Assembly: GCF_025370255.1 (NCBI RefSeq)
Contig: NZ_JAMTCD010000006.1
Coordinates: 62,001 to 126,000 of the forward strand
Length of the DNA: 64,000 nt
Direction of reading: 5' to 3'
Source: Shewanella holmiensis
GTDB lineage: Bacteria; Pseudomonadota; Gammaproteobacteria; Enterobacterales; Shewanellaceae
Of the stretch, positions 48,502 to 60,340 are shown piece after piece (position 1 is the first letter of the stretch; every line of letters begins with the position of its first letter). The notes below the pieces were generated by a model. The model saw only the letters and a program-made list of their open reading frames with translations. It ran no database searches and was not told where the DNA came from. The position numbers were made by a program, and so were the translations under genes.

Positions 48502-49374
48502 TTACCAACCAGTACGAGTACGTAATGCTTTACCAATGTCAGCTAAAGAGCGAACAGTAGTTACGCCAGCCGCTTCAAGAGCAGCAAATTTATCAGCAGC
48601 TGTACCTTTACCACCAGCGATAATTGCGCCAGCATGGCCCATGCGCTTACCTTCTGGTGCTGTCACACCAGCAATGTAAGATACAACAGGCTTAGTTACG
48701 TGTGCTTTGATATATTCAGCCGCTTCTTCTTCAGCATTACCACCAATTTCACCGATCATAACAATCGCTTCAGTTTGTGGATCGTTTTGGAACATTTCCA
48801 ATACGTCGATGAAGTTAGTACCAGGAATTGGGTCACCACCGATACCTACACAAGTAGATTGGCCGAAACCTTCGTCAGTCGTTTGCTTAACCGCTTCGTA
48901 CGTTAATGTACCGCTGCGAGAAACAATACCGACTTTGCCTGGTTTGTGAATGTGACCAGGCATGATACCAATCTTACATTCACCAGGAGTGATAACACCT
49001 GGACAGTTAGGACCGATCATACGTGTGCCAGTTTCTTCTAGCTTCACTTTCACTTGAAGCATATCAAGTGTAGGAATGCCTTCAGTGATACAAACGATTA
49101 GCTCAAGGCCTGCATCGATTGCTTCAAGAATGGCATCTTTACAAAATGGTGCAGGTACGTAAATAACAGTTGCAGTTGCACCTGTTGCCGCTACAGCATC
49201 TTTAACAGTGTTAAATACTGGAAGACCTAGGTGAGTTTGACCACCTTTACCAGGAGAAACACCACCAACCATTTGCGTGCCATAAGCAATCGCCTGCTCA
49301 GAGTGGAAAGTACCCTGACCACCAGTGAAACCTTGACAGATTACCTTGGTATCTTTGTTAATTAAAACAGACAT
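48502..49374 (-). CDS. sucD: Succinyl-CoA synthetase alpha subunit
   Basis: Makes ATP (or GTP) from succinyl-CoA with SucC. 290 residues: CoA-binding [18 protein letters not shown] near residue 15, [19 protein letters not shown] near 123, [11 protein letters not shown] near 153, and the phosphorylated histidine in [10 protein letters not shown] near 246. The start overlaps the sucC stop (TAATG). Confidence 0.97.
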   Translation of the reverse strand: MSVLINKDTKVICQGFTGGQGTFHSEQAIAYGTQMVGGVSPGKGGQTHLGLPVFNTVKDAVAATGATATVIYVPAPFCKDAILEAIDAGLELIVCITEGIPTLDMLQVKVKLEETGTRMIGPNCPGVITPGECKIGIMPGHIHKPGKVGIVSRSGTLTYEAVKQTTDEGFGQSTCVGIGGDPIPGTNFIDVLEMFQNDPQTEAIVMIGEIGGNAEEEAAEYIKAHVTKPVVSYIAGVTAPEGKRMGHAGAIIAGGKGTAADKFAALEAAGVTTVRSLADIGKALRTRTGW

Positions 49375-50540
49375 TATTTGCCCTCCGCAGCTTTAACAAC
49401 TTGCTCAGCCGCGTCAGTTAGACTTGTTGCCGCGATGATATCAAGACCAGACTTAGCCAATACTTCACGACCTAATTCGGCGTTAGTACCTTCAAGACGC
49501 ACAACTACTGGCACTTTAACGCCAACTTCTTTCACTGCACCGATAATACCTTCAGCGATCATATCGCAACGAACGATACCACCGAAGATGTTAACCAATA
49601 CCGCTTTAACATTGCTGTCAGAAAGAATGATCTTAAATGCTTCAGCAACACGTTCTTTAGTTGCTCCACCGCCAACATCTAAGAAGTTAGCTGGCTTGCC
49701 GCCATGTAGGTTTACGATGTCCATTGTTCCCATTGCTAGGCCTGCACCGTTAACCATACAACCTACGTTGCCATCTAACGCAACATAGTTTAATTCAAAC
49801 TTAGCCGCGTGCGCTTCACGAGCGTCATCTTGAGATGGATCGTGCATCGCTTTGATTTTTGGTTGACGGAATAATGCGTTGCCATCAATACCAATTTTGC
49901 CATCTAAACAGTGAAGGTTGCCTTCAGTGGTGATAACAAGTGGGTTGATTTCTAATAACGCAAAATCATGGTCGTTAAACATGTTAGCTAGACCCATAAA
50001 GATCTTAGTGAACTGCTTCATTTGAGTTGGGTTTAAACCTAACTTGAAGCCAAGATCACGTGCTTGGTATGCTTGAGGACCTGTTAACGGGTCGATGATC
50101 GCTGTGTGAATAAGCTCTGGAGATTCTTCAGCCACTTTTTCAATTTCAACGCCGCCTTCTGTCGATGCCATAAAGACAACGCGACGCGTGCTACGGTCAA
50201 CAACTGCACCTAAGTACAATTCGTTGGCGATATCAGTACAGCTTTCAACTAGGATTTTAGCAACTGGCTGACCTTTAGCGTCAGTCTGATATGTTACTAA
50301 GTTTTTACCTAACCAGTTTTCAGCGAATGCTCTGATTTCGTCTTTATTGCCGGTAACTTTAACGCCACCTGCTTTACCACGGCCGCCTGCGTGTACTTGA
50401 CACTTAACAACCCACATATTTCCGCCAATGTGGCCAGCCGCTTCAACTGCTTCTTGAGCAGTATCACATGCAAAGCCTTCAGAGACTGGTAAACCATATT
50501 CGGCAAATAAAGATTTTGCCTGATACTCATGCAAATTCAT
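49374..50540 (-). CDS. sucC: Succinyl-CoA synthetase beta subunit
   Basis: 388 residues with the ATP-grasp domain: [19 protein letters not shown] start, [16 protein letters not shown] near 45, [10 protein letters not shown] near 195, [17 protein letters not shown] near 264 and [12 protein letters not shown] near 317. Coupled to sucD by a one-base overlap. Forms the SucCD tetramer. Confidence 0.97.
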   Translation of the reverse strand: MNLHEYQAKSLFAEYGLPVSEGFACDTAQEAVEAAGHIGGNMWVVKCQVHAGGRGKAGGVKVTGNKDEIRAFAENWLGKNLVTYQTDAKGQPVAKILVESCTDIANELYLGAVVDRSTRRVVFMASTEGGVEIEKVAEESPELIHTAIIDPLTGPQAYQARDLGFKLGLNPTQMKQFTKIFMGLANMFNDHDFALLEINPLVITTEGNLHCLDGKIGIDGNALFRQPKIKAMHDPSQDDAREAHAAKFELNYVALDGNVGCMVNGAGLAMGTMDIVNLHGGKPANFLDVGGGATKERVAEAFKIILSDSNVKAVLVNIFGGIVRCDMIAEGIIGAVKEVGVKVPVVVRLEGTNAELGREVLAKSGLDIIAATSLTDAAEQVVKAAEGK

Positions 50541-50574
50541 GATGATCTATCCATATACTTCTAATCAAATCCTA

Positions 50575-50593
50575 CTGGCTCAACTTGAGCCAG
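50575..50593 (-). other. Hairpin between sucB and sucC
   Basis: CTGGCTCAACTTGAGCCAG is a near-perfect palindrome in the 78-base gap, without a T-run. Likely a processing or stability element in the mRNA. Confidence 0.5.
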
Positions 50594-50618
50594 CGACGAG
50601 GGTGTGTCTAGTTGACTC

Positions 50619-51806
50619 TTATAGGTCAAGCAATAGACGAGTTGGATCTTCTAAGAAGTCCTTAATAGCGACTAAGAAGCCAACTGACTCACGGCCATCA
50701 ACGATACGATGGTCATAAGAGAGTGCTAGGTACATCATAGGCAGGATTTCAACCTGACCATTGACAGCCATTGGGCGATCTTTAATAGCATGCATGCCTA
50801 AGATAGCGCTTTGCGGCAGGTTCAAAATTGGGGTCGACATAAGCGAACCGAAAACACCACCGTTAGTGACGGTAAAGTTACCGCCGGTCATGTCTGCAAC
50901 AGATAATTTTCCGTCACGGCCTTTGATTGCTAATTCACGCACTGCTTTTTCAATTTCAGCAAGGTTCATAGTATCGGTATCACGTAGCACAGGAGTAACC
51001 AGACCACGTGGTGTAGATACAGCAATGCTGATATCAAAATAGTTATGGTAAACAATATCATCGCCATCAATAGATGCGTTTACTTCAGGGAAACGCTTAA
51101 GTGCTTCAGTGACCGCTTTGATGTAGAAAGACATAAAGCCTAAACGGATACCGTGGCGCTTTTCAAAGATATCTTGATATTGCTTACGGATATCCATGAT
51201 TGGCTTCATGTTAACTTCGTTAAACGTTGTTAACATTGCTGTAGAGTTTTTCGCTTCTAACAAACGCGTTGCGATTGTTTTACGTAAACGCGTCATTGGC
51301 ACACGCTTTTCGCTGCGGCCTTCTAAAGGTGCTACTGGCGCTGCCGCAGGTTTTGCTGCAGGAGCTGATTTAGCAAACGCTTCAACGTCTTCTTTAGTAA
51401 TTCGACCGCCAACACCAGTACCTTTAATTTTTGCAGCATCAAGATTATGCTCAGCAATTAAACGACGTACAGATGGGCTTAATGCGTCATTAGACTCATC
51501 AGTAGCTGGTGCAGCGTCTGCAGCAGGAGCCTTAGCTTCCGCTTTAGTCACTTCTTGACCAGCAACAACACCTGCGATGAACTTTGCAATAACTTGCTCA
51601 CCTAAAACGGTGTCGCCTTCTTGGAACAATAATTCAGAAATTGAACCATCTTCAGGGGCAACAACTTCTAGAACAACTTTATCGGTCTCAATATCAACTA
51701 AGTTTTGATCACGAGATACCTGTTCGCCAGGTTGAACATGCCAAGTTGCAATAGTTGCATCAGCAACTGATTCTGGTAATACCGGTACCTTAATTTCGAT
51801 ACTCAT
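50619..51806 (-). CDS. sucB: 2-oxoglutarate dehydrogenase E2, dihydrolipoyl succinyltransferase
   Basis: 395 residues in three parts: a lipoyl domain (about 1-80) with the lipoyl lysine in [11 protein letters not shown] near residue 43; a subunit-binding domain (about 108-145) with [20 protein letters not shown]; and the catalytic core (from about 165) with [18 protein letters not shown]-like [13 protein letters not shown] and [11 protein letters not shown] near 366. An A/P-rich linker joins the first two domains. The E3 subunit gene is not in the window, as usual. Confidence 0.97.
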   Translation of the reverse strand: MSIEIKVPVLPESVADATIATWHVQPGEQVSRDQNLVDIETDKVVLEVVAPEDGSISELLFQEGDTVLGEQVIAKFIAGVVAGQEVTKAEAKAPAADAAPATDESNDALSPSVRRLIAEHNLDAAKIKGTGVGGRITKEDVEAFAKSAPAAKPAAAPVAPLEGRSEKRVPMTRLRKTIATRLLEAKNSTAMLTTFNEVNMKPIMDIRKQYQDIFEKRHGIRLGFMSFYIKAVTEALKRFPEVNASIDGDDIVYHNYFDISIAVSTPRGLVTPVLRDTDTMNLAEIEKAVRELAIKGRDGKLSVADMTGGNFTVTNGGVFGSLMSTPILNLPQSAILGMHAIKDRPMAVNGQVEILPMMYLALSYDHRIVDGRESVGFLVAIKDFLEDPTRLLLDL

Positions 51807-51834
51807 GGAAAGCTTCCCTTTATATAAATTATCT

Positions 51835-54657
51835 TTACGACAGTTTTAATGCGCTATTCAATAATGATTCTTGCTGTTGTACATGCAACCCTGGATAACC
51901 ACAAGCAGGTGCAGCTGACGCTTCACGACCCGCATAAGTTAATTGAGCGCCTGCTGGAATATTAGCCCAGAAGTGATGCTGACTACAGTACCACGCACCT
52001 TGGTTTTGAGGCTCTTCCTGACACCAAACAAAATCAGTAACATGTTGATATGTTTCTAATGCTGCACGCATTTCCACATCTGGGAACGGATACAACTGCT
52101 CAACACGAATGATTGCAATGTTAGTGATGTTTTCTTTACGACGTCGTTCAAGTAGCTCGAAGTACACCTTACCGCTACAGAACACCACGCGATCAACTTT
52201 GCTTGCATCTAAGGTATCAATCTCACCAATGATATTTTGGAAAGTTCCTTCAGCAAGCTCTTGCATGCTAGACACGGCTAATGGATGACGTAACAAAGAT
52301 TTTGGTGACATCACAACCAGTGGACGACGCATTGGACGCACCACTTGGCGACGCAGCATATGATAAACCTGTGCCGGTGTTGAAGGAACACACACTTGCA
52401 TATTATGGTTAGCACATAACTGTAAGAAACGCTCTAAACGGGCACTTGAATGCTCTGGACCTTGACCTTCATAGCCGTGAGGTAACAACATAGTTAGACC
52501 ACATAAACGGCCCCACTTTTGCTCACCTGACGATAAGAATTGGTCAATCACTACTTGGGCACAGTTAACGAAGTCACCAAATTGAGCTTCCCAAATGGTT
52601 AATCCGCCAGGTTCTGCAGTAGCATAACCGTATTCAAATGCTAACACTGACGCTTCTGACAATACTGAGTCGGTAATATCAATCGGGGCTTGTTCTTCGG
52701 CAATATTGCGCAGCGGCATGTAAGTAGATGCATCTTTTTGATTATGCAATACCGCATGACGATGGAAGAAAGTACCACGACCAGAATCTTGACCGGTTAT
52801 ACGGACACGTTTCTTGTCTTCAAGGATTGAAGCATAGGCTAAGGTTTCTGCAAACCCCCAGTCTAATAGCTTCTCGCCTTTAGCCATTAATACACGGTCA
52901 CCGTAAATCTTTTCAACACGTGATTGTAATTTATGACTTTCTGGAATATCCACTAACTTATTGGCTAAGTTTTGTAGACGCTCCATAGACATAGCACCTG
53001 CGTAATCTTCATCCCACTCGCGATTCAGATAAGGAGTCCAATCAACCGTATGTAGCGTCATTGGACGCCACTCTTTAACGACACAATCACCCGCATCAAG
53101 CGCGTCACGATAGTGGTTGATTAACCCTGTTACTTCATCTGCAGGAATACTGTTTTCAGCAATCAGCTTGTCAGCATAAATCTTACGTGGGGTTGGGTGT
53201 TTTTTGATTTTTGCATACATTAGCGGTTGCGTTGCACTCGGCTCATCCGCTTCGTTATGGCCGTGACGGCGATAACACACTAAATCAATCACAACATCAC
53301 GTTTGAACTCGTTACGGTAATCAACAGCCAATTGAGAAATAAACGCAACAGCTTCAGGATCATCAGAGTTCACATGGAAAATAGGTGCCTGCACCATTTT
53401 AGCGATGTCAGTACAGTATTCCGTTGAACGCACATCTGCATGGTTTGACGTAGTAAAGCCAACTTGGTTATTCACTACGATGCGGATGCTACCACCCACT
53501 TTAAAACCACGGGTTTGAGACATGTTAAATGTCTCTTGAACGATACCCTGACCTGTAATAGCTGAGTCACCATGAATAGTGATAGGCATGACTTGTAAGC
53601 CATCTTTACAACCACGACGATCTTGACGTGCGCGCACTGAACCGATCACCACTGGGTTAACAATTTCCAAGTGAGATGGGTTAAAGGCTAGCGCTAAATG
53701 AACATTGCCACCCGGCGTTTCAAAATCTGATGAGAAACCTTGGTGATATTTAACGTCACCTGAACCGTGGGTATCAGCGTGTTTACCAGCAAACTCGTCA
53801 AATAACTCACCAGGACGTTTACCTAGAATGTTAATTAATAAATTCAAGCGACCACGGTGAGCCATACCAACGACGATTTCTTTAGTACCCGCTTCACCTG
53901 CGCGATAAATAATCTCACGCATCATCGGCACTAATGCATCACCACCTTCTAGCGAGAAACGTTTAGCGCCTGGGAATTTAGCACCAAGATATTTTTCAAT
54001 ACCTTCCGCAGCATTCAGGCCTTCAAGAATACGTTTCTTAACTGCTGTACTGTAGTTAGCTTTACCTAAGGTTGGCTCAAGACGTTGTTGGATCCAACGT
54101 TTTTCGTCTGTGTCAGTTATGTGCATATATTCTGCACCGATAGAGCCACAGTAGCTGCTCTTAAGCGCAGAAATAATATCCGCAAGCTTCATGGTTTCAC
54201 CGCCTAAGGCGAATGAACCAGTATTAAACTCACGCTGCATATCTTCTGCAGTTAACCCGTGATAAGCCGGATCTAATTCCTGAACTTCATCACGCTTCCA
54301 CAATCCTAATGGATCGAGTTTGGCATTTTGGTGTCCACGAAAACGATGAGCATTAATTAACTGAAGAACTTTAACCTGTTTTGCATCTAACTCTGGGTCG
54401 CTTACGCGAGCTGCGCCTTTGGCACGACTTTCAAGAGCTAAACTACGGAAATAGTCACGAACTTTAGAGTGGGCAGCTTCCGGTGCATCTTTAGCGACAC
54501 CGTTAACTGGAGGGAGATTATCAAAAACAAGCTGCCAATCAGCTGAAACTGATTGCGGATCTTCTTGATAGGCTTCATACATCTCTTCTACATAGGTCGC
54601 GTTCGAACCACTTAAGTGAGACGACTCGAGCCAGGCTTTCATGATGCCTTGGTGCAT
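51835..54657 (-). CDS. sucA: 2-oxoglutarate dehydrogenase E1
   Basis: Thiamine diphosphate-dependent decarboxylase. 940 residues from the ATG at 54657 (an upstream in-frame ATG adds five residues). Seen: [19 protein letters not shown] near residue 24, [17 protein letters not shown] near 260, [18 protein letters not shown] near 365, [13 protein letters not shown] near 455 and [15 protein letters not shown] near 624. The required cofactor links it to the thiamine genes at the left end of the window. Sits between sdhB and sucB. Confidence 0.97.
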   Translation of the reverse strand: MHQGIMKAWLESSHLSGSNATYVEEMYEAYQEDPQSVSADWQLVFDNLPPVNGVAKDAPEAAHSKVRDYFRSLALESRAKGAARVSDPELDAKQVKVLQLINAHRFRGHQNAKLDPLGLWKRDEVQELDPAYHGLTAEDMQREFNTGSFALGGETMKLADIISALKSSYCGSIGAEYMHITDTDEKRWIQQRLEPTLGKANYSTAVKKRILEGLNAAEGIEKYLGAKFPGAKRFSLEGGDALVPMMREIIYRAGEAGTKEIVVGMAHRGRLNLLINILGKRPGELFDEFAGKHADTHGSGDVKYHQGFSSDFETPGGNVHLALAFNPSHLEIVNPVVIGSVRARQDRRGCKDGLQVMPITIHGDSAITGQGIVQETFNMSQTRGFKVGGSIRIVVNNQVGFTTSNHADVRSTEYCTDIAKMVQAPIFHVNSDDPEAVAFISQLAVDYRNEFKRDVVIDLVCYRRHGHNEADEPSATQPLMYAKIKKHPTPRKIYADKLIAENSIPADEVTGLINHYRDALDAGDCVVKEWRPMTLHTVDWTPYLNREWDEDYAGAMSMERLQNLANKLVDIPESHKLQSRVEKIYGDRVLMAKGEKLLDWGFAETLAYASILEDKKRVRITGQDSGRGTFFHRHAVLHNQKDASTYMPLRNIAEEQAPIDITDSVLSEASVLAFEYGYATAEPGGLTIWEAQFGDFVNCAQVVIDQFLSSGEQKWGRLCGLTMLLPHGYEGQGPEHSSARLERFLQLCANHNMQVCVPSTPAQVYHMLRRQVVRPMRRPLVVMSPKSLLRHPLAVSSMQELAEGTFQNIIGEIDTLDASKVDRVVFCSGKVYFELLERRRKENITNIAIIRVEQLYPFPDVEMRAALETYQHVTDFVWCQEEPQNQGAWYCSQHHFWANIPAGAQLTYAGREASAAPACGYPGLHVQQQESLLNSALKLS

Positions 54658-54801
54658 TGTTATTCCTTTCAAACTTGATACACGTGCTAGCCATAATGCA
54701 TAACAATGAATCTCATCGCCATGCTTAACTTTCTATCTCTGCCAAAGACTTGTACTAAATAACGAATTTCACAAACTCATGACAAAGGTAATCCATAAAC
54801 A

Positions 54802-54837
54802 CACAAAAGAGCCATCTCCTACTCAGCAGATGGCTCT
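54802..54837 (-). terminator. Hairpin between sdhB and sucA, partial terminator
   Basis: On the minus strand AGAGCCATCT and AGATGGCTCT form a perfect 10-base stem with a 10-base loop, followed by TTTTGTGTG. The T-run is short, so read-through into suc is likely. Confidence 0.7.
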
Positions 54838-54881
54838 CAAAAAGAGCTAATTAAACAGGTTAAAAGGCTCTTCTATGTTCA

Positions 54882-55589
54882 TTAAACAGCTCGCTTCAGT
54901 AGCATTGACTTAATATGGCCAATAGCTTTAGTTGGGTTTAATCCTTTCGGACAAACATCAACACAGTTCATGATACCGTGACAACGGAACACACTGTAAG
55001 CATCGTCAAGCTCAGATAAACGCTCTTCTGTAGCGGTATCACGGCTGTCGATTAAGAAGCGATAAGCATGTAATAAACCACTTGGTCCGATAAACTTATC
55101 TGGATTCCACCAGAAAGACGGACAAGCGGTAGAACAACATGCACACATGATACATTCATATAAACCATCTAAGTGCTCACGCTCTTCAGGTGATTGTAAA
55201 TGTTCACGTGCTGGTGTTTTTTCATCATTGATCAAGAAAGGTTTGATTTTCTCATACTGTTTATAGAATTGAGTTAAATCAACCACAAGATCACGTACTA
55301 CTGGCATGCCAGGTAACGGACGAATTTCAAGCTTTTTACCCTTGAAGGTAGAAACTGGCGTAATACACGCTAGTCCATTTTTACCATTCATATTGATACC
55401 GTCACTGCCACACACACCTTCACGGCATGAACGACGGAACGCTAGCGTTGGGTCTTGTTCTTTAAGCTTAATTAATGCATCTAACACCATCATATCCGTG
55501 CCATCTTGCACTTCAAGGGTGTAATCCTTCATGTATGGCTTAGTATCTACATCAGGATTATAACGATACACTGCAAATGTTAATTTCAT
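54882..55589 (-). CDS. sdhB: Succinate dehydrogenase iron-sulfur subunit
   Basis: 235 residues: 2Fe-2S ligands in SCREGVCGSDGINMNGKNGLAC (as CREGVCGSD and NGLAC near 55-76), then the bacterial 4Fe-4S/3Fe-4S region CIMCACCSTACPSFWW near 148 and CHGIMNCVDVCPKGLNP near 205. Carries electrons from SdhA to ubiquinone. 15 bases after sdhA. Confidence 0.97.
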   Translation of the reverse strand: MKLTFAVYRYNPDVDTKPYMKDYTLEVQDGTDMMVLDALIKLKEQDPTLAFRRSCREGVCGSDGINMNGKNGLACITPVSTFKGKKLEIRPLPGMPVVRDLVVDLTQFYKQYEKIKPFLINDEKTPAREHLQSPEEREHLDGLYECIMCACCSTACPSFWWNPDKFIGPSGLLHAYRFLIDSRDTATEERLSELDDAYSVFRCHGIMNCVDVCPKGLNPTKAIGHIKSMLLKRAV

Positions 55590-55604
55590 CTTTGCAACTC
55601 CTGC

Positions 55605-57371
55605 TTAGTAAGTACGTTTCTTCGGAGGGAAGGCTTCACGTAACTTAGGCGCCATATTCACATCACGTTTAGTCATTGATGTATCAGCTGGGTCAAACAA
55701 ACTGTGGCATAACCAGTTGTCATCATCACGCTCTAAGAAGTCTTCACGAGAATGCGCACCACGACTTTCAGTACGGAAGTTAGCAGCATATGCTGTTGCT
55801 AACGCAGTAGCCATAAGGTTATCTAGCTCTAAACATTCAATACGTTGAGTGTTGAACTCTCTTGAGTTATCAGAAAGTTTGGCATTATCTAAACGTTTTT
55901 GAATTGCTTGAAGCTGTTCTAAACCTTCAGCCATTGCATCACCAGTACGGAATACAGAGAAGTTTAGTTGCATACAAAGTTGTAAATCTTTACGAATTAC
56001 TGCTGGATCTTCACCGTCTTTGTTACTTTCCCAGCGATTTAAACGCGCAAGAGAAGCATCAATGTTTGCGGTAGAAGCATCTTTAGGATCAGCAGTTGCA
56101 TCAAGCGCCTTACCTAAATGTTGACCTGCTGCACGTCCAAATACGACTAAGTCTAATAGTGAGTTACCACCAAGACGGTTTGCACCGTGAACAGATACAC
56201 AAGCGATTTCACCCACAGCAAATAAACCAACAACTTCAGATTCAGTGCCGTCTTTATCCATACGGATAACTTGACCGCTCACTTTAGTCGGTAAACCACC
56301 CATCATGTAATGGCAAGTTGGTAATACTGGGATTGGACCATCAGCCGGATCAATGTGCGCAAACGTACGTGATAATTCACATACACCTGGTAAACGCGCT
56401 TCTAGGGTTTCTTTACCTAGGTGATCAAGTTTTAGTAAACAGTGTGGACCTAAAGGACCATCAAGACCGCGGCCTTCACGAATTTCAGTCATCATTGAAC
56501 GTGCTACCACGTCACGAGATGCTAAATCTTTCGCGTTAGGCGCATAACGTTCCATGAAACGCTCGCCATCTTTATTTAATAAGTATCCGCCTTCACCACG
56601 ACAACCTTCTGTAACAAGTACACCTGCGCCAGCAATACCCGTCGGGTGGAACTGCCACATTTCCATGTCTTGTAATTGAACGCCAGCACGTGCTGCCATA
56701 CCCACGCCATCACCCGTGTTGATATGTGCGTTAGTGGTTGAAGCGTAAATACGCCCTGCGCCACCAGTAGCCAAAATCGTTGCTTTACCTTTGAAATAAA
56801 CGATTTCACCGGTTTCGATTTCGATTGCAGTACAACCAACAATCACGCCATCATCGTTTTTTACTAGGTCTAACGCATACCACTCAGAAAACACTTGAGT
56901 TTTATGCTTAACGTTTTGTTGATATAAACAGTGAAGCAATGCATGACCTGTACGGTCAGCAGCAGCAGCTGTACGTGCCGCTTGTTCGCCACCAAAGTTT
57001 CTTGATTGGCCACCAAATGGACGTTGATAAATTGTGCCATTTTCAAAACGAGAGAATGGTAAACCCATATGCTCAAGTTCAATAATCGCTTCTGGACCGG
57101 TTTGACACATAAATTCGATAGCGTCTTGGTCACCGATAAAATCAGAACCTTTAACCGTATCGTACATGTGTTGTTCCCAGTGATCTTCATGCGCGTTACC
57201 TAACGCAACAGTGATACCACCTTGCGCAGACACTGTATGAGAACGTGTTGGGAAAACCTTTGATAAAAGCGCACAGCTTTTACCTTCTTTAGAAATCTGT
57301 AATGCTGCTCGCATACCAGCGCCACCGGCACCAATAACGATTGCATCAAATTCGCGTACTGGAATACTCAC
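55605..57371 (-). CDS. sdhA: Succinate dehydrogenase flavoprotein subunit
   Basis: 588 residues: FAD site [14 protein letters not shown] near residue 12, covalent-FAD histidine in [12 protein letters not shown] near 42-53, active-site [20 protein letters not shown] near 242-261 and [19 protein letters not shown] near 396. Oxidises succinate to fumarate. Confidence 0.97.
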   Translation of the reverse strand: MSIPVREFDAIVIGAGGAGMRAALQISKEGKSCALLSKVFPTRSHTVSAQGGITVALGNAHEDHWEQHMYDTVKGSDFIGDQDAIEFMCQTGPEAIIELEHMGLPFSRFENGTIYQRPFGGQSRNFGGEQAARTAAAADRTGHALLHCLYQQNVKHKTQVFSEWYALDLVKNDDGVIVGCTAIEIETGEIVYFKGKATILATGGAGRIYASTTNAHINTGDGVGMAARAGVQLQDMEMWQFHPTGIAGAGVLVTEGCRGEGGYLLNKDGERFMERYAPNAKDLASRDVVARSMMTEIREGRGLDGPLGPHCLLKLDHLGKETLEARLPGVCELSRTFAHIDPADGPIPVLPTCHYMMGGLPTKVSGQVIRMDKDGTESEVVGLFAVGEIACVSVHGANRLGGNSLLDLVVFGRAAGQHLGKALDATADPKDASTANIDASLARLNRWESNKDGEDPAVIRKDLQLCMQLNFSVFRTGDAMAEGLEQLQAIQKRLDNAKLSDNSREFNTQRIECLELDNLMATALATAYAANFRTESRGAHSREDFLERDDDNWLCHSLFDPADTSMTKRDVNMAPKLREAFPPKKRTY

Positions 57372-57719
57372 TTATACACCCCACACTATTACGATGCCGG
57401 CCGCTAAATAACTGAATGCGGTCACAACAAAGGTAAACTGTAATACACCACGTAACGACGTGCATTTAACATAGTCAGTTAATACTTGCCACACACCAAT
57501 CCATGCATGGACAAGTAGAGCAACTAAAGCTAACAAGGTAAATACTTTCATTGGCAATGTGCTGAATAAGCCGTGCCAAATGTCGAAAGTTAGTGGCGAA
57601 CTACACGCGATAAATCCAACCAAGAAGATTGTATAACAAGCTAGGATCACCGCACTGGCGCGTAGTAAAATAAAGTCATGAACACCACTGCGTCCAAAAC
57701 TTGCTGCGTTAGTTACCAT
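57372..57719 (-). CDS. sdhD: Succinate dehydrogenase membrane anchor SdhD
   Basis: 115 residues with three membrane segments and the conserved blocks MVTNAASFGRSGVHDFILLR at the start and LLVHAWIGVWQVLTDYVK near 68 (haem/quinone region). The frame starts two codons earlier, but MVTN matches E. coli MVSN, and this ATG overlaps the sdhC stop by a few bases. Confidence 0.93.
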   Translation of the reverse strand: MVTNAASFGRSGVHDFILLRASAVILACYTIFLVGFIACSSPLTFDIWHGLFSTLPMKVFTLLALVALLVHAWIGVWQVLTDYVKCTSLRGVLQFTFVVTAFSYLAAGIVIVWGV

Positions 57720-58108
57720 ACCCAAATCCCCGCTATGATTGAAAAGGCTGCTGCTAAAGCAAATGTCACTTTAGCTGAAGCGATACCTGAAGCTAATTCT
57801 TCCCAACGACCAGTATCCATGATCAAGTGACGGATGCCACCTAATAAGTGATAACCAAGCGCGGTTAGAATGCCCCAAAGGATGAACTTCATTACGAAAC
57901 CATCAAACAAGGATTGTACGCTAGCGAAGCCTTCAGCAGAGGTTAAAGTAGAATTTAACAACCACAAAAGTATACCAATAGCGAATAGCATGATGACACC
58001 GGAAATGCGGTGTAGGATTGATGCGATAGCTGTCGCAGGGAAGCGTATCGTCTGCAGGTCTAGATGGACAGGTCTTTGCTTTTTCACGTTCTGCTCACTC
58101 AGCTCCAT
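57713..58108 (-). CDS. sdhC: Succinate dehydrogenase cytochrome b556 subunit SdhC
   Basis: 131 residues with three membrane segments; KKQRPVHLDLQTIRFPATAI and SILHRISGVIM near residues 30-41 (quinone and haem contacts), and HLLGGIRHLIMDTGRWEE near 86. The N-terminus is somewhat longer than in E. coli; the GTG at NVKKQ is an alternative start. First gene of sdhCDAB. Confidence 0.94.
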   Translation of the reverse strand: MELSEQNVKKQRPVHLDLQTIRFPATAIASILHRISGVIMLFAIGILLWLLNSTLTSAEGFASVQSLFDGFVMKFILWGILTALGYHLLGGIRHLIMDTGRWEELASGIASAKVTFALAAAFSIIAGIWVW

Positions 58109-58522
58109 TGAGCATTATTTTTGTTATGTATTTCTTTTTTGCTTAAGACATCAACGCCAAAAAAGTGTTAACAACATGTTTAAGCAAAAAACAAACTACT
58201 ATCAAACACCTAACTAATTGAGAAATCACTAATTTAGATTGTAAAATAATCATTTCAAAAGTGTGATGTCTGTCGCCCTTAAGGACGCAGGCAAGTATAC
58301 TCGCGAGAATTGTCAAATACAAACATCACATTATGCAAATTATGTTTTTTTATGAATTTTTTATTCTAAAGCCCAAGGTGCAAGGCTTTTAACAGGGTAT
58401 ATACCATGGTCTAACAAATTTAAACGCTTATTTAAATTGATCTGATATCCCTTTCCACTGTAAAGTAATGTCCGCTTAACATGCCGCACTCATATAAAAG
58501 AATGACGTAAGGAGAACGGGGT
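58109..58522. other. Divergent promoter region, sdhC / gltA
   Basis: About 414 bases, no gene. Both TCA operons start from here, so shared control by carbon or oxygen regulators is likely. TGTGATGTCTGTCGCC at about 58261 and AACATCACATT at about 58322 are A/T-flanked half-site-like words; no firm operator was assigned. AAGGAGAACGG at about 58509 is the gltA ribosome site. Confidence 0.5.
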
Positions 58523-59809
58523 ATGGCTGATAATATAGCCAAATTAGAGTTACCAGGTAACGATTCAATCGACTTACCAATTAAGAAAGGTACTGAAGGG
58601 TTTGATGTAATCGACATCAGTACATTGGGAAAGAAAGGCTATTTCACTTTTGATCCTGGCTTTCTAGCAACAGCATCTTGTGAGTCTGCAATCACATATA
58701 TCGATGGTGACCAAGGTATTTTATTGCACCGTGGCTATCCAATTGATCAACTTGCAACTGAATCAAGTTATTTAGACTTATGCTATCTGCTCCTTTACGG
58801 AGAGTTGCCATCTAAAGCTGATTACGACAAATTCGAAACCACAGTGAAAGAACATACTATGGTTCACGAGCAAATCGCATTCTTCTTCCGAGGTTTCCGT
58901 CGTGACGCACATCCAATGGCGATGCTATGTGGTGTGACAGGTGCACTTTCTGCTTTCTATCAAGATTCTCTTGATGTGAACAATCCAAAGCATCGTGAAA
59001 TTGCTGCTTATCGCTTGGTGTCTAAAATGCCAACTATTGCTGCAATGTGTTACAAGTACTCAATGGGTCAACCCTTTGTGTATCCACGTAACGAACTAAG
59101 CTATGCGGGTAACTTCTTATCTATGATGTTCGCAACACCATGCGAAGAGTATAAAGTTAACCCTGTAGTTGAACGTGCAATGGATCGTATCTTTGTTCTT
59201 CACGCAGATCACGAACAAAATGCTTCAACGTCTACAGTACGTTTGGCTGGTTCTTCTGGTGCTAACCCATTTGCGTGTATCGCAGCGGGTATTGCATCAT
59301 TATGGGGCCCTGCTCACGGTGGCGCGAACGAAGCTTGTCTTGCTATGCTTGAAGAAATTGGTTCAGTGGATCGTATCCCTGAATTTATTGAAAAAGCCAA
59401 AGATAAGAATGACCCATTCCGTTTAATGGGCTTCGGACATCGCGTTTACAAAAACTTCGACCCTCGCGCGAAAGTTATGCGTGAAACGTGTCATGAAGTA
59501 TTAAAAGAACTTAAAGTGGTTGATCCATTACTCGATGTAGCAATGGAGCTAGAGCGTATAGCACTTGAAGATGAATACTTCATCTCTAAAAAGCTTTACC
59601 CGAACGTTGATTTCTACTCTGGCCTAATCATGAAAGCCATTGGTATCCCTAATGATATGTTTACAGTGTTATTCGCATTGTCTCGTACCGTTGGTTGGAT
59701 TTCACACTGGAAAGAAATGTTAGATCAACCAGGCCACAAAATTAGCCGTCCTCGTCAGTTATATACTGGTGAATCAGCGCGTGATTTTGTCAGCTTAGAT
59801 AAACGTTAA
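58523..59809 (+). CDS. gltA: Citrate synthase
   Basis: 428 residues, the hexameric NADH-sensitive type by length. Seen: [19 protein letters not shown] near 47, [12 protein letters not shown] near 70, [16 protein letters not shown] near 226, [16 protein letters not shown] near 260 and [16 protein letters not shown] near 304 with the catalytic histidine. Divergent from sdhCDAB; strong terminator follows. Confidence 0.97.
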   Translation: MADNIAKLELPGNDSIDLPIKKGTEGFDVIDISTLGKKGYFTFDPGFLATASCESAITYIDGDQGILLHRGYPIDQLATESSYLDLCYLLLYGELPSKADYDKFETTVKEHTMVHEQIAFFFRGFRRDAHPMAMLCGVTGALSAFYQDSLDVNNPKHREIAAYRLVSKMPTIAAMCYKYSMGQPFVYPRNELSYAGNFLSMMFATPCEEYKVNPVVERAMDRIFVLHADHEQNASTSTVRLAGSSGANPFACIAAGIASLWGPAHGGANEACLAMLEEIGSVDRIPEFIEKAKDKNDPFRLMGFGHRVYKNFDPRAKVMRETCHEVLKELKVVDPLLDVAMELERIALEDEYFISKKLYPNVDFYSGLIMKAIGIPNDMFTVLFALSRTVGWISHWKEMLDQPGHKISRPRQLYTGESARDFVSLDKR

Positions 59810-59827
59810 TCTATTAATGTTTATACG

Positions 59828-59853
59828 AAAAAGCGCCTTAGGGCGCTTTTTTT
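59828..59853 (+). terminator. Rho-independent terminator after gltA
   Basis: AAAAAGCGCC and GGCGCTTTTTTT form the stem around TTAG. It also has an A-run on the other side, so it can serve the convergent kinase gene. Confidence 0.92.
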
Positions 59854-59866
59854 ATGCGAGTAATAC

Positions 59867-60340
59867 TCAATCTATCTCAAATAACTTCGCCATTCTTTGG
59901 ATCTGTTTTAGTGAAACACTATGCTTATTTCGTTGCGAACATAGCTCTTGATGTTCCACTGATTTAGGATCGCCGATAAGCACTACTTTTACTTGGTAGC
60001 CAAGCGCAACAGCAGCCGTTTTATAAGCAAGATACTCCCAATGACAGACATTAGTATTATCGCAAATCACCACAGGTTCAGCTCTTGCTAGCGCTTCAAT
60101 GAATAAACTCAAATTAAGTTGATGGTTTTGTGACAGCTTATTGATATCAAATCGATATTCGCCATCGTTAAAAAAAAGATTATCTGTTGAATAATAGCCA
60201 TATTGTTTAATCTGAGTCGCTACGGATAGCGGCTGAGATTGTATAAATTGCTCTACCCAGTAGGATTTTCCACTACCGGGTAAACCGCGCATAATAATGA
60301 CCAATTTACTGTCATTTTGAGCCTGATTTACATCACTCAT
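59867..60340 (-). CDS. P-loop kinase-like protein (polynucleotide-kinase type AAA)
   Basis: A 157-residue protein with Walker A IMRGLPGSGKSYWVEQ near residue 15, STDNLFFNDGEYRFD near 51, ICDNTNVCHWEYLAYKTAA near 93, and a C-terminal RNKHSVSLKQIQRM with the lid arginines. It resembles the small kinases related to T4 Pnkp and N4BP2L1. Its start overlaps the cobB stop by four bases (ATGA), so the two are cotranslated. Substrate unknown. Confidence 0.8.
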   Translation of the reverse strand: MSDVNQAQNDSKLVIIMRGLPGSGKSYWVEQFIQSQPLSVATQIKQYGYYSTDNLFFNDGEYRFDINKLSQNHQLNLSLFIEALARAEPVVICDNTNVCHWEYLAYKTAAVALGYQVKVVLIGDPKSVEHQELCSQRNKHSVSLKQIQRMAKLFEID

